The position numbers were made by a program, and so were the translations under genes. From positions 1-64,000 of the forward strand of contig NZ_VCNG01000006.1 in assembly GCF_006227205.1 (NCBI RefSeq): DNA of 64,000 bases, given 5' to 3'. This document shows, piece after piece, positions 35,601 through 44,504 of the stretch; position 1 is the stretch's first letter; the number at the start of each line of letters is the position of its first letter. This DNA is from Pseudomonas sp. ICMP22404 (GTDB lineage: Bacteria; Pseudomonadota; Gammaproteobacteria; Pseudomonadales; Pseudomonadaceae). The notes beneath the pieces were generated by a model. The model was not told where the DNA came from, searched no databases, and saw only the letters and a list, made by a program, of their open reading frames with translations.

Positions 35601-35796
35601 CCTGTTGATCGGCGGCGCCGAAGGTTCGGAGATGCGCCAGCCGCTGGGCCTGACCATCATCGGCGGGCTGGTGTTCAGCCAGGTCCTGACGCTTTACACC
35701 ACTCCGGTGGTTTACCTCTATCTCGACAAGCTGCGCCATCGCTTCAACCGCTGGCGCGGCGTGCGCACCGATGCTGCCCTGGAAACTCCGCTATGA
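32692..35796 (+). CDS. muxC: RND multidrug efflux pump MuxC (MdtC-like)
   Basis: Second RND pump subunit, 1034 residues from the ATG at 32692 (TTGGAG lies 9 bases upstream). It has MNLSGPFIKRPVATMLLSFA at the start, the Asp pair in GLVVDDAIVVLENISRHIDEG, and the C-terminal half repeat with LLGLFLLIGVVKKNAILMID. It is paralogous to MuxB and forms mixed trimers in the related MdtBC system. Its stop overlaps the opmB start. Confidence 0.94.
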   Translation: MNLSGPFIKRPVATMLLSFAIMLLGGVCFGLLPVSPLPQMDFPVIVVQANLPGASPEVMASTVATPLERSFGAIAGVNTMSSRSSQGSTRVILQFDLDRDINGAAREVQAAINASRNLLPSGMRSMPTYKKVNPSQAPVMVLSLTSDVLEKGQLYDLAATILSQSLSQVSGVGEVQIGGSSLPAVRIELEPQLLNQYGVALDDVRKTIANSNVRRPKGSVEDDRRMWQVQANDQLEKAKDYETLIIRYQDGSVLRLRDVAKVADSVEDRYNSGFFNNDAAVLLVINRQAGANIIETVNEIKAQLPALQAVLPASVKLNLAMDRSPVIKATLHEAEMTLLIAVALVVLVVFLFLGNFRASLIPTLAVPVSLVGTFAVMYLYGFSLNNLSLMALILATGLVVDDAIVVLENISRHIDEGVPPMKAAYLGAKEVGFTLLSMNASLVAVFLSILFMGGIIESLFREFSITLAAAIVVSLVVSLTLTPMLCSRWLKPHVPGQENRLQRESRRLNDWMVRGYATSLDWVLRHRRLTLFSLLVTIGVNVALYVVVPKTFMPQQDTGQLIGFVRGDDGLSFNVMQPKMEIFRRAVLKDDAVQSVAGFIGGNNGTNNAFMLVRLKPIKERSISAQKVIERLRKEMPKVPGAQLMLMADQDLQFGGGREQTTSQYSYILQSADLASLREWYPKLVAAFRTLPELTAIDARDGGGAQQVTLVVDRDQAKRLGIDMNMVTAVLNNAYSQRQISTIYDSLNQYQVVMEVNPKYARDPNTLEQVQVITADGARVPLSTIAHYENSLEDDRVSHEGQFASESISFDMAEGVTVEQGTAAIERTIARLGMPEDVIVKMAGTADAFAATQKSQPFMILGALLAVYLVLGVLYESYIHPLTILSTLPSAGVGALLSIYMLGGEFSLISLLGLFLLIGVVKKNAILMIDLALQLERGGQAPLESIRSACLLRLRPILMTTLAAILGAVPLLIGGAEGSEMRQPLGLTIIGGLVFSQVLTLYTTPVVYLYLDKLRHRFNRWRGVRTDAALETPL

Positions 35797-37268
35797 ACGA
35801 CCGTTCGTTTTTCAATCTTGTCGCGCCGCTGGCGACTGCCCGTGGCTCGCGGGCACTGAGCCTGGCGCTGTGCGTGGCCATGCTCAGCGCCTGTGCGATT
35901 GGCCCGGATTACCAGCGCCCGCAGGCCGCCGCGCCAGCGCAATACAAGGAAGCCCAGGGTTGGCGCCAGGCCAATCCGAGCGATGCCCTGGGCCGTGGTG
36001 CCTGGTGGGAGTTGTACGGGGACGCGCAGCTCAATGGCCTGGTGGAAAAACTCAATACGTCCAACCAGACCGTGGCCCAGGCCGAAGCCCAGTACCGCCA
36101 GGCCCAGGCCCTGGCGCGCAGTGCCCGGGGGGCGTTTTTTCCCTCGGTGGACCTGACCGTCGGCAAGAACCGCTCCAGCCAGGGCACGGGCAGCAGCAGT
36201 TCGAGCCTGAGCAGCTCGTCCAGTGGCATCCGCGACACCTACAGCGCCCAGGCCGGGGTCAGTTGGGAGGCTGATGTCTGGGGCAAACTGCGGCGCACCC
36301 TGGAGGCCGATGAGGCCAGTGCCCAGGCCAGTTTCGCCGACCTGGCCGCCATGCGTCTGAGCCAGCAATCGGAACTGGTGCAGAATTACCTGCAATTGCG
36401 GGTGATTGACCAACAGAAACGTCTGCTGCAGGCCACCCTGGAGAACTATCAGCGTTCGCTGAAGATGACCGAAAACCAGTACCGAGCCGGGGTGTCCGGC
36501 AAGGACGCAGTGGCCCAGGCGCAGAACCAGCTCAAGACCACCCAGGGCGACTTGATCGACCTGATCTGGCAGCGTGCTCAGTTCGAAAATGCCATCGCCG
36601 TGTTGATGGGCTTGCCTCCGGCTGAGTTCAACCTGGCGGAAACCCAGGACATTCCGTCCTTGCCGCAAGTCCCGGTGGCACTGCCATCGCAGTTGCTCGA
36701 ACGGCGGCCGGATATCGCCTCGGCGGAACGCTCGGTGATGGCCGCCAATGCCAACATCGGCGTGGCCAAGGCGGCCTATTACCCGGACCTGACCCTGAGC
36801 CTGAGTGGCGGCTACAGCAGCAGTACCTATGACAACTGGATCAGCGTACCGAATCGCTTCTGGTCGGTGGGGCCACAACTGGCCATGACGTTGTTCGACG
36901 GCGGCCAGCGTTCGGCGGAAGTCGACCGCAGTGTCGCGGCCTACGACCAGACCGTCGCCACCTACCGCCAGACCGTGCTCGACGGGTTTCGCGAGGTGGA
37001 AAACTACATGATCCAACTCAAGGTGCTGGAAGACGAAGCCCGCGTGCGCCAGGAAGCCCTCGACGCCGCGCGCGAATCCTTGCGCCTGACCCAGAACCAG
37101 TACAAAGCCGGACTGATCGCCTACCTCGACGTGGTGACCGTCCAGGCCACCGCCCTGAGCAACGAGCGCAGCGTGCTCAGCCTGCAGCAGAGCCGGTTGA
37201 TCGCCAGCGTGCAGTTGATCGCGGCGTTGGGCGGGGGGTGGGATGGGCAGGTGGAGGCGGACGAGTGA
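35793..37268 (+). CDS. opmB: Outer-membrane efflux channel OpmB (NodT family lipoprotein)
   Basis: A 491-residue TolC-like channel. The lipobox LSAC is at about residues 30-33, then AIGPDYQRP, typical of the family. Two repeats of long helices and strands follow (WWELYGDAQLNGLVEKL, ERRPDIASAERSVMAANANIGVAKAAYYPDL). It completes the MuxABC-OpmB tripartite pump. The last 44 codons, with the downstream REP, are repeated in tandem just beyond the gene. Confidence 0.94.
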   Translation: MNDRSFFNLVAPLATARGSRALSLALCVAMLSACAIGPDYQRPQAAAPAQYKEAQGWRQANPSDALGRGAWWELYGDAQLNGLVEKLNTSNQTVAQAEAQYRQAQALARSARGAFFPSVDLTVGKNRSSQGTGSSSSSLSSSSSGIRDTYSAQAGVSWEADVWGKLRRTLEADEASAQASFADLAAMRLSQQSELVQNYLQLRVIDQQKRLLQATLENYQRSLKMTENQYRAGVSGKDAVAQAQNQLKTTQGDLIDLIWQRAQFENAIAVLMGLPPAEFNLAETQDIPSLPQVPVALPSQLLERRPDIASAERSVMAANANIGVAKAAYYPDLTLSLSGGYSSSTYDNWISVPNRFWSVGPQLAMTLFDGGQRSAEVDRSVAAYDQTVATYRQTVLDGFREVENYMIQLKVLEDEARVRQEALDAARESLRLTQNQYKAGLIAYLDVVTVQATALSNERSVLSLQQSRLIASVQLIAALGGGWDGQVEADE

Positions 37269-37742
37269 TCGGAGGTCGCAGCAGGAGACAGTTCTGGAGA
37301 ACAACTGTGGGAGCAAAGCTTGCTCGCGATAGCTGTGGACCAGCCTCCCGGGATGTTGAGGCTGCCGACCCCATCGCGAGCAAGCTTTGCTCCCACAGAT
37401 TCAAGTCCATGGTCCAGTGACTGCCATCGTCTTCAATCATGCGAGGTGACCGTCCAGGCCACCGCCCTGAGCAACGAGCGCAGCGTGCTCAGCCTGCAGC
37501 AGAGTCGGTTGATCGCCAGCGTGCAGTTGATCGCGGCGTGGGATGGGCAGGTGGAGGCGGACGAGTGATCGGAGGTCGCAGCAGGAGATAGTCCTGGAGA
37601 ACAACTGTGGGAGCAAAGCTTGCTCGCGATAGCTGTGGACCAGCCTCCCGGAACGTTGAGGCTGCCGACCCCATCGCGAGCAAGCTTTGCTCCCACAGAT
37701 TCAAGTCCATGGTCCGGTGACTGCCATCGTCTTCAATCATGC
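37133..37742 (+). repeat. Tandem duplication of the opmB 3' end plus REP (about 300 bp x 2)
   Basis: Copy 1 runs 37133-37442 and copy 2 runs 37445-37742. They match base for base except for a 12-base deletion in copy 2 (GGCGGGGGGTGG region) and a handful of substitutions. Each copy holds the last opmB codons, a stop, a REP pair with arms of the GTGGGAGCAAAGCTTGCTCGCGAT type (starting near 37309 and 37609), and a common tail ending CTTCAATCATGC. Confidence 0.95.
37445..37568 (+). pseudogene. Fragment of opmB (C-terminal 40 codons, duplicated)
   Basis: Encodes the tail VTVQATALSNERSVLSLQQS and on to QVEADE and a stop, the same as the true opmB end but with four residues missing. It has no start or upstream coding part, so it is a dead copy made by the tandem duplication. 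Confidence 0.9.
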
Positions 37743-37838
37743 AAGCAAGTCCTGCTTTTGGCCGATGCACTGCCTACGACCTGTCTCAATGGCTTGTTAT
37801 AGTTCAAGCCTCTTTTCAGCCGGTAAAGGATCACTGCC

Positions 37839-38651
37839 ATGTCGCAATACCAAGCGTTCAACGTTGAACTTGCAGACAACATCGCCCATGTGCAGATCAA
37901 CCGCCCGGACAAGATCAATGCAATGAACGCCGCGTTCTGGAGCGAGATCATCGAGATCTTCCACTGGATCGATGACACCGACGAAGTGCGGGCAGTGGTG
38001 CTGAGCGGTGCCGGCAAACATTTTTCCTCAGGGATAGACCTGATGATGCTGGCCGGCGTGGCCAACGAGCTGGGCAAGGATGTCGGCCGCAATGCCCGCC
38101 TGCTGCGACGCAAGATCTTGCAGCTGCAAGCCTCGTTCAACGCCGTGGACAACTGCCGCAAACCGGTACTCGCGGCGATCCAGGGTTATTGCCTGGGCGG
38201 TGCCATCGACCTGATCAGTGCCTGCGACATGCGTTACGCCGCCGAGGACGCCCAGTTCTCCATCAAGGAAATCGATATCGGCATGGCCGCCGATGTTGGC
38301 ACATTGCAACGCTTGCCCCGGATCATCGGGGACGGCATGCTGCGTGAACTCGCTTATACGGGGCGCACGTTCGGTGCCGATGAAGCGCGGAGCATCGGCC
38401 TGGTCAATCGTGTCTACAGTGATACCGCCAGCCTGCTCGACGGCGTGATGGGCATCGCCCGGGAAATCGCCGCCAAGTCGCCGATTGCCATCGCCGGCAC
38501 CAAGGAAATGATCAGCTACATGCGCGACCACCGCATCGACGACGGGCTGGAGTACGTCGCCACCTGGAACGCCGCCATGTTGCAATCGGCCGACTTGCGC
38601 GTGGCCATGGCCGCCCATATGAGCAAACAGAAACCCGAATTTCTGGATTGA
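37839..38651 (+). CDS. Crotonase family protein, delta3,5-delta2,4-dienoyl-CoA isomerase-like
   Basis: A 270-residue enoyl-CoA hydratase/isomerase superfamily member. The oxyanion-hole regions are AGKHFSSGIDLMML and GYCLGGAIDLISACDMRYA. The segment IKEIDIGMAADVGTLQRLPR carries the Asp that distinguishes mammalian dienoyl-CoA isomerase (ECH1) from hydratases, so isomerase activity in unsaturated fatty-acid breakdown is likely. The gene is followed 6 bases later by nudC in the same direction. Confidence 0.9.
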   Translation: MSQYQAFNVELADNIAHVQINRPDKINAMNAAFWSEIIEIFHWIDDTDEVRAVVLSGAGKHFSSGIDLMMLAGVANELGKDVGRNARLLRRKILQLQASFNAVDNCRKPVLAAIQGYCLGGAIDLISACDMRYAAEDAQFSIKEIDIGMAADVGTLQRLPRIIGDGMLRELAYTGRTFGADEARSIGLVNRVYSDTASLLDGVMGIAREIAAKSPIAIAGTKEMISYMRDHRIDDGLEYVATWNAAMLQSADLRVAMAAHMSKQKPEFLD

Positions 38652-38657
38652 CTGACC

Positions 38658-39488
38658 ATGATTTCACGCTGGACCACCGCAGTACGCGATACCGATCTTC
38701 CCGGCGGCTGGGCCGTGGCCCGCAGCCCGGAAGGCTTCCTGTTCGATGACAACGGCGCGCTGTTTCCCCGCGAATGGCTCAAGCGCCAGGACCTGTCGGT
38801 CCTTGCCGAGCATGGCATCGGCCACCTGGATGGCGAGCCGGTCTACCTGTTGGAACTGCACGCTTCCCAGGATATTCCCGGTTGCAACTGGAAAGGCCTG
38901 CGGGCCTTCATGCTCGAAGACGACCACACGCTGTTCAAGGTGCTGGGCTATGCGGCACAGATCGGCACCTGGGCTCGAGAACACCGTTTTTGTGGCAGTT
39001 GCGGCAAGCGAATGGGCCAGATTCCGCTGGAGCGGGCGATGTATTGCGATGTGTGCGACCTGCGGCACTACCCGCGGATTTCGCCGAGCATGATCGTGCT
39101 GATTACCCGCGGCGATGAAGTCCTGCTGGCCCGTTCGCCTCGCTTTGTCGCCGGGGTCTACAGCACCCTGGCCGGGTTTGCCGAGCCGGGCGAGTCGGCC
39201 GAGGATTGCCTGGTTCGCGAAGTGCGTGAGGAAGTCAGCATCGAAGTGAAGAACATCCAGTACATGGGCAGCCAATGCTGGCCGTTTCCGCACTCGATGA
39301 TGCTGGGCTTCCACGCTGAATACGCCAGTGGCGACATTGTGTGCCAGGAAGATGAAATCGAGGACGCCCAGTGGTTCAACGTCCACGACTTGCCACCGTT
39401 GCCGGCTTCGCGCTCCATCGCGCGCTACCTGATCGATCTCTATGTGGCGCGGCGCTTAGGCCACGTTGAACCAGTGCTGCCAGGCTAG
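38658..39488 (+). CDS. nudC: NAD(+) diphosphatase NudC
   Basis: A 276-residue NUDIX enzyme that splits NAD(H) and removes NAD caps from RNA in E. coli. A zinc ribbon (CGSCGKRMG ... YCDVC, about residues 112-135) precedes the NUDIX box [20 protein letters not shown]. The downstream NudC signature is SQCWPFPHS rather than the textbook SQPWPFPxS, and the box ends EEVSI instead of EExGU. The 3' end overlaps the convergent TSUP gene by 33 bases. Confidence 0.92.
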   Translation: MISRWTTAVRDTDLPGGWAVARSPEGFLFDDNGALFPREWLKRQDLSVLAEHGIGHLDGEPVYLLELHASQDIPGCNWKGLRAFMLEDDHTLFKVLGYAAQIGTWAREHRFCGSCGKRMGQIPLERAMYCDVCDLRHYPRISPSMIVLITRGDEVLLARSPRFVAGVYSTLAGFAEPGESAEDCLVREVREEVSIEVKNIQYMGSQCWPFPHSMMLGFHAEYASGDIVCQEDEIEDAQWFNVHDLPPLPASRSIARYLIDLYVARRLGHVEPVLPG

Positions 39489-40235
39489 GCGCACGGTCAG
39501 ACCCAGGACCACGGTGATGAACACGGGCCGGATGAACTTTGCGCCGCCACTGATGGCGGTGCGGGCGCCGAAGAACGCGCCGATCATCACCGAGAGGCCC
39601 ATGCTCAGGCCAATGATCCAGTCCACTTGCCCCGAGAGCATAAACACCACCAGCGCCGCGATGTTGCTGACGAAGTTCATGCTGCGGGCCACGCCACTGG
39701 CCTTGACCAGGTCGATGGGGTAGAGCAGCAGGCTGCTGACGGTCCAGAACGCGCCCGTGCCGGGCCCGGCCACGCCATCATAGAAGCCCAGGGCGAACCC
39801 CTGAGGTGATTGCCACTTCTTTTTGATCGGCGCATCGCTGTCCAGCGGCGCCTTTGGCGTACCGCCGAACAACAGGTACAGGCCACAGGCGAAGACGATC
39901 ACCGGCAGCATCTTGTTCAGCCATTCGGCAGGCAGGTAATGCGCGACGACGGCACCGCTCAAGGCGCCAACCAGCGTGCCGACCAATGCATGGGTCCACT
40001 GCTTCGGATCGAACAGCTTGCGCTTGTAGAACGTGAAGCTGGCCGTCGCCGAGCCGAAGGTCGCGCTGAGCTTGTTGGTCCCCAGGACCAGATGTGGCGG
40101 CAGGCCGGCGGTCAGCAGCGCCGGGGTGGTCAGCAGGCCGCCGCCTCCGGCGATGGCATCGATGAAGCCGGCCAGGAATGCGACAACGGCAAGAATGGCG
40201 AGGGTGGTGAGGTCAACGCTGAGTTCAAAAGGCAT
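39456..40235 (-). CDS. TSUP family (TauE/SafE-like) membrane transporter
   Basis: A 259-residue inner-membrane protein with about eight membrane segments. [22 protein letters not shown] and [17 protein letters not shown] are the two inverted repeats typical of the TSUP (sulfite/organosulfonate exporter) family. Substrate unknown. It converges on nudC with a 33-base overlap. Confidence 0.92.
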   Translation of the reverse strand: MPFELSVDLTTLAILAVVAFLAGFIDAIAGGGGLLTTPALLTAGLPPHLVLGTNKLSATFGSATASFTFYKRKLFDPKQWTHALVGTLVGALSGAVVAHYLPAEWLNKMLPVIVFACGLYLLFGGTPKAPLDSDAPIKKKWQSPQGFALGFYDGVAGPGTGAFWTVSSLLLYPIDLVKASGVARSMNFVSNIAALVVFMLSGQVDWIIGLSMGLSVMIGAFFGARTAISGGAKFIRPVFITVVLGLTVRLAWQHWFNVA

Positions 40236-40394
40236 GGAAAAGGCTTATTCGGCAGGTCGCAGAAGGGCTGCGGGGAAGGCCGGTATGTTACCCATAATGG
40301 CTCTGGCCTGCGACTCCGGTATGAAATCGCCGTGAAACCCGTGGCGAGGGAGCCTGCTCCCAGGCCGGGTGGCCGCCCCCTCGTCATGGCCCGA

Positions 40395-41567
40395 TCACTC
40401 CGGCCGAAACACTGCGCGCAAACAGTTTTCACACTTGTCCTTGAACATCGCATAGCCCTCCACCGACTGCTCCAGCCCCATGGGATGGGTGAGCAGGTAG
40501 GAGGGGTCCAACTGACCGTTCTGGATGTACTCGAACAGTCGCGTCACATAACGCTGCCCTGGTTGCTGGCCCGAACGCAAGGTCAGGGACTTGTTGACGA
40601 TGGCCCCCATCGGAAACTTGTCCAGCAGACCGCCGTATACCCCGACCACCGACACCGTGCCGCCCTTGCGACAGGCGCGGATCGACTGGCGCAGCACCGT
40701 TGCACGCTCGGTGTGCAGGCGCATCATTTGCTTGGTCTTGTCGTAGTAATAATCGACCTCGGTGCCGTGGGCCTCCATGCCCACGCAGTCGATGCAGCGA
40801 TCCGGACCGCGGCCACCGGTCAACTCCAGCAAGGCCGCATGCACATCGATGGTTTCGTAGTTGAGGGCAATCGCGCCGGCCTTCTCTTCAGCGAGGCGCA
40901 AGCGGTCGGGGAAGCGGTCGATGGCGATCACCCGCTCGGCCCCCAGCAGGTAGGCGCTGGAAATCGCCATCAACCCGACCCCACCGCAGCCCCAGACCGC
41001 CACGGTGTCACCCGGTTGGATATTGGCGTTATCGGCGGCGAAAAAACCGGTAGGCACTGCATCGGAGACGAATACGGCTTGTTCGTCGCTGACCCCTTCG
41101 GGGACGGTGAACAGATTGACATCGGCGAATGGCACGCGGATATAAGTGGCGTGGCTGCCCGCAAAGCCGCCGAAGGCGTGACTGTAGCCGATAATGCCGC
41201 ACGCTGGTTGGCCATAGGCGATGTCTGTGGCGCTGGGGTTGGGGTTGGAGTTGTCGCAGCAGGAAAAGTCCGCGCGCTGGCAATGCTCACACTCGCCACA
41301 ACCGAGGATCGACACGGTGACGACCCGGTCGCCTTTCTTGAACTGTGTGATGGCCGAGCCGGTTTCCACCACCTCGCCCATGAACTCATGGCCGATAATG
41401 TCGCCGGCTTGCATGGTCGGCACGTAGCCGCCCAGCAGGTGCAGATCCGAACCGCATACCGACGACAACGTCACCCGGACGATGGCGTCGCGGGGACTGA
41501 GAATGGACGGATCCTCGACGGTTTCGACTTGCAGCTTGTTGGGGCCTTGCCAGGTCAATGCGCGCAT
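40395..41567 (-). CDS. Zinc-dependent alcohol dehydrogenase (formaldehyde dehydrogenase-like)
   Basis: A 390-residue medium-chain dehydrogenase. Catalytic zinc ligands are in CGSDLH and GHEFMGEV, structural-zinc Cys in GCGECEHCQRADFSCC, and the NAD-binding motif is WGCGGVGLMAI. The extended C-terminal half is like the glutathione-independent formaldehyde dehydrogenases, but the substrate is not evident. Its ATG overlaps the stop of the SRPBCC gene (TGATG), so the two are translated together. Confidence 0.9.
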   Translation of the reverse strand: MRALTWQGPNKLQVETVEDPSILSPRDAIVRVTLSSVCGSDLHLLGGYVPTMQAGDIIGHEFMGEVVETGSAITQFKKGDRVVTVSILGCGECEHCQRADFSCCDNSNPNPSATDIAYGQPACGIIGYSHAFGGFAGSHATYIRVPFADVNLFTVPEGVSDEQAVFVSDAVPTGFFAADNANIQPGDTVAVWGCGGVGLMAISSAYLLGAERVIAIDRFPDRLRLAEEKAGAIALNYETIDVHAALLELTGGRGPDRCIDCVGMEAHGTEVDYYYDKTKQMMRLHTERATVLRQSIRACRKGGTVSVVGVYGGLLDKFPMGAIVNKSLTLRSGQQPGQRYVTRLFEYIQNGQLDPSYLLTHPMGLEQSVEGYAMFKDKCENCLRAVFRPE

Positions 41568-42397
41568 CAGGCAGTTCCTCCATTGAGAGGTGTGGGTGAC
41601 GAATCGTTCGATGCGGGGGGAGTGGAGCTCGCCGGATGGATGAACAGGAAATCCTTCTCACCGTGGGGCCAGATTCTGTTGGTAATCACTTCACCGGTTT
41701 CCAATTGCTGCTTGATGCTGCGCAGCAGATGCAGCAAGGCTTTGTCCGAGAACCTGGAAATGGCGGCGACCAGGGCATAGCCGGCGGCCCCGAAGGAGGG
41801 CTGGCAGGCCACGATAATCTTGATCTGCGTGCCCCGGCCCGGCGGCGCATCGCTGAAGTGCATCTGGATATCGTGTTTGAACCGGGTGCCCGGTGCGGCC
41901 AACCAGTGCAGCTTGCGGCCTTCCTTGGGTTCACTCTGTTCGAGATCGCAATGCAAGGTCTTGTCCCTCGGCCCATGGGCTACCCAGCGGTAGGTACGCT
42001 CACCGGTCTGTTCGATGGTATCGACCCAAGGCACCAGGGCACCCAGGTTGGCCGGGTTGCGGCAGAACGCAAAGACTTCCTCCCTGGGTTTGCCAACGGT
42101 GATGCTGCGGGAGATCACCTTGCTTGAGTCCCAGCCTCGATCCTGCTCGAAAGCCTGCTCGAACGGGCTGTGGGTCAGCGCTTGCTTGACCCGGCACGAG
42201 CCTGAGTAACCGCGCCACGCCGCGCAAGCCCCCAGCAGGATTTGCGGCCAACCCCTGAATCCGCCCTGGCGCAACCCGTTGGCGATCAGCAAGGTCCCGG
42301 CCAGCAGCGATACCGCACGCTCCGGTGTATCGAGATTGGGTCGCGACGGACTAGGCACCGCAGCCCGGCTCGCTACCAGTGGTGGACGTTCAGTCAT
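41567..42397 (-). CDS. SRPBCC (polyketide cyclase/dehydrase) protein with N-terminal membrane domain
   Basis: A 276-residue protein. Residues about 25-60 (ERAVSLLAGTLLIANGLRQG ... GWPQILLGACAAWRGYSG) resemble the DUF2892 membrane hairpin. The remainder is a START-like SRPBCC domain beginning ISRSITVGKPREEVFAFCRNP. The ATG at 42397 has AAGGA 8 bases upstream. Coupling with the zinc dehydrogenase is tight, so they likely act in one process. A C-terminal low-complexity Ser/Pro tail is present. Confidence 0.85.
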   Translation of the reverse strand: MTERPPLVASRAAVPSPSRPNLDTPERAVSLLAGTLLIANGLRQGGFRGWPQILLGACAAWRGYSGSCRVKQALTHSPFEQAFEQDRGWDSSKVISRSITVGKPREEVFAFCRNPANLGALVPWVDTIEQTGERTYRWVAHGPRDKTLHCDLEQSEPKEGRKLHWLAAPGTRFKHDIQMHFSDAPPGRGTQIKIIVACQPSFGAAGYALVAAISRFSDKALLHLLRSIKQQLETGEVITNRIWPHGEKDFLFIHPASSTPPASNDSSPTPLNGGTA

Positions 42398-42593
42398 GAT
42401 GGTTTTCCTTATCAATCCGAAGGCGACATAAGGAATGAGCTGGTGGGGCTGTGGTTGTTCCATCGAGATCGCGGGTTTCCGATGAGGCGGATTTTCACCG
42501 GGTGCGGTTGACGATCACGGCACGGCTGCAGGGCCTCGCGAACGAGAGGGGAAAGGCTGGCCCGCCGGACGATTTTTTTTTGAAATCAAGGGG

Positions 42594-42622
42594 TTGTCAG
42601 CTTTGGCAAATGAGTACATAAT
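42594..42622 (+). promoter_or_regulatory. Sigma-70-type promoter upstream of tRNA-Cys
   Basis: TTGTCA and CATAAT hexamers are separated by 17 bases, each one base off consensus, in an AT-rich stretch after a run of T. They lie about 128 bases before the tRNA-Cys gene. Confidence 0.55.
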
Positions 42623-42749
42623 TGCGCCCATCGAACGCGTTGGGGCGTAAAAAATCTCAATGTTTTCAAGGAGATAGCGCTTAGTTAGCGATTTCTTCCG
42701 ATCAGGTTGGTACACGGTTGATGTGGTTTCATTGCATCAGGCGTTCTGA

Positions 42750-42823
42750 GGCCGAATAGCAAAATGGTTATGCAGTGGATTGCAAATCCACCTACGCCGG
42801 TTCGATTCCGACTTCGGCCTCCA
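42750..42823 (+). tRNA. tRNA-Cys (GCA)
   Basis: A 74-base cloverleaf: acceptor GGCCGAA / TTCGGCC, D-loop with ATGGTTATGC, anticodon loop ATTGCAAAT (anticodon GCA), T-arm CGCCGGTTCGATTCCGACT, and encoded CCA. Confidence 0.96.
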
Positions 42824-42827
42824 CTAT

Positions 42828-42866
42828 AAAAAAGCTCTGTAGATCTATGATTTACAGAGCTTTTTT
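42828..42866 (+). terminator. Rho-independent terminator after tRNA-Cys
   Basis: A 14-bp perfect stem (AAAAAAGCTCTGTA / TACAGAGCTTTTTT) with an 11-base loop begins 5 bases after the tRNA. Confidence 0.92.
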
Positions 42867-43019
42867 CTTTATGGAGCAAAGAAGCTTTTTGTCTTGAAAA
42901 GGACATGGGCAACCTTGCTTCGTCGGGGAGGGATGTATATATTTCGTCCCTCTGCTGCACTGGCCTCGACACTGTCGGATCCCTGATCCGCCGCTTCCAC
43001 GGGGCTTGACCGCGCTACC

Positions 43020-43106
43020 GCCCGAATGGCGAAACTGGTAGACGCATGGGACTTAAAATCCCCCGCTCGTAAGGGCGTGCCGGTTCGATTCCGGCTTCGG
43101 GCACCA
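43020..43106 (+). tRNA. tRNA-Leu (TAA)
   Basis: An 87-base class II tRNA: acceptor GCCCGAA / TTCGGGC, D-loop with CTGGTAGACGC, anticodon loop ACTTAAAAT (anticodon TAA), variable arm CCCGCTCGTAAGGGCGT, T-loop GGTTCGATTCC and encoded CCA. Confidence 0.96.
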
Positions 43107-43114
43107 TATAAAAC

Positions 43115-43148
43115 AAAGGGTTGCATGAGATATCTCAAGCAACCCTTT
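43115..43148 (+). terminator. Rho-independent terminator after tRNA-Leu
   Basis: A stem AAAGGGTTGC / GCAACCCTTT encloses an inner palindrome TGAGATATCTCA, then TT. It is 8 bases past the tRNA. Confidence 0.9.
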
Positions 43149-43185
43149 TTGTTTGCGCTCAGTTTACCGGTGGCGTCGAAGGTCC

Positions 43186-43575
43186 TCATAACCGTCGCCT
43201 GAATGCCTCCAGTATCTGCCGCGTGCCTTTCTTCATCTGCAATTGTGCAATGGTATCCAATGGTTGCCAGAGACAATCACTGATTTCGTTCCGTGGGCTG
43301 GCCGCCCCGGTATCGCTGACCGACGCTTCGAATACGTGGTGCAGCGTGTCCCCGTCATTGATGCGCATCAGGTACAACAGGCTCTCGGCGTCCAGTCCGG
43401 TTTCTTCTGCTAGCTCCCTGAGCGCGGCGTCGGCGTGGCTTTCGCCACGCTCGACGGTGCCGCCCGGCAAGGTCCAACGGCTGTTGGATTTGCGCACCAG
43501 CAGGATATGGCGATTTTCTTCGCAGATGACGGTCGCTCGAATTTTCATGGGCAGTGCTTGTTCAGTGACTGTCAT
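43186..43575 (-). CDS. NUDIX hydrolase
   Basis: A 129-residue NUDIX protein. RATVICEENRHILLVRKSNS precedes the perfect box GGTVERGESHADAALRELAE (then ETGL). No additional domain indicates the nucleotide substrate. Starts at 43575 (MTVTEQAL) and 43548 (MKIRATVI) are both possible; neither has a strong ribosome-binding site. Confidence 0.85.
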   Translation of the reverse strand: MTVTEQALPMKIRATVICEENRHILLVRKSNSRWTLPGGTVERGESHADAALRELAEETGLDAESLLYLMRINDGDTLHHVFEASVSDTGAASPRNEISDCLWQPLDTIAQLQMKKGTRQILEAFRRRL

Positions 43576-43828
43576 TAAAGTGAAATATAACTGAAACATT
43601 CGAGCCGTGTGTCATCGGCGACGCTAAACAACGATTCTCGGCTCATACTGGTATGACCGCAGCGTTTCGGGAAAGACTGAACTTCATTTGCGCCTTGATT
43701 CCTTGCCTGCCAGCGACCCTGGCACTAGACGCGTCGATGACCGGCCATCGCCAAAAATGAATCAGATCGGAAAAAAGGTATCCATGTTGGGTGGATGGCC
43801 GACCCCGGGCAGTGGGGAGAGAGGAAAG

Positions 43829-44014
43829 ATGACCACTGTTGAAGATTTCAAAGTCAAATCCCATGAGCTCCTGGTGGAGCTCGACACGGCGACATCGGAC
43901 ATGATGACGCTCATTTGTGCCCATCAGATGACAGGCGCGGCTTGGGAGGAGGTCGTACGGCGCCAGCATGAAGCCTACGAACGATGGGTCGCCTATCTGA
44001 ACGAGCGTTCATAG
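43829..44014 (+). CDS. Small hypothetical protein
   Basis: A 61-residue acidic helical protein beginning MTTVEDFKVKSHELLVELDT. AGAGGAAAG lies directly before the ATG at 43829. The frame stays open upstream to 43688 but without a good start. No family was recognised. Confidence 0.6.
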   Translation: MTTVEDFKVKSHELLVELDTATSDMMTLICAHQMTGAAWEEVVRRQHEAYERWVAYLNERS

Positions 44015-44123
44015 ACCTGCCGATAGCAGATTCTTTGAACGGACCCGGAGTGCCTGTGCCTAATCACTCGTGGCCTGCACCGCTCATTCGTACAGGCCAC
44101 GAGACCGTCAAGAGGATTGGGCC

Positions 44124-44351
44124 ATGTCTGAATCAGCCAGTTATTTCGGGATCGCTGTCGCGGTGCTTCTGTTGCTCGTGGATTTGTGGGCGATCGTCAG
44201 TGTGTTTCGGAGTGACAAGTCGACCGGAACCAAGGCGGGTTGGGCCTTGCTGTTGGTCATTCTGCCGGTGTTGGGTTTGATCATCTGGGGCGTGGCCGGG
44301 CCACGGGGCATCAAGGAAGGCCCGTCATCGCCGGAGCACAGCAAGGGCTAG
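44124..44351 (+). CDS. PLDc_N domain small membrane protein
   Basis: A 75-residue protein with two membrane segments (about residues 7-26 and 39-57) joined by FRSDKSTGTKAGWALL, the hallmark of the phospholipase D N-terminal (PLDc_N) motif, found alone here without a phospholipase domain. AGAGGA lies 7 bases before the ATG. Likely a small inner-membrane protein of unknown role. Confidence 0.8.
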   Translation: MSESASYFGIAVAVLLLLVDLWAIVSVFRSDKSTGTKAGWALLLVILPVLGLIIWGVAGPRGIKEGPSSPEHSKG

Positions 44352-44504
44352 GTTGTTCCAACGGCCGCGGGTCCTTCCACGGTCTTTTGCTCTTGATGCA
44401 AGACCCGCCGCCGCTGCCTTTCAATAACGAGGCGCAAAAAGATTGCGCGTTCCATCGGCGTTGCGGCTGGTAGAACTCAGGAGAAGCCTGGCTGACGCAA
44501 AGCG

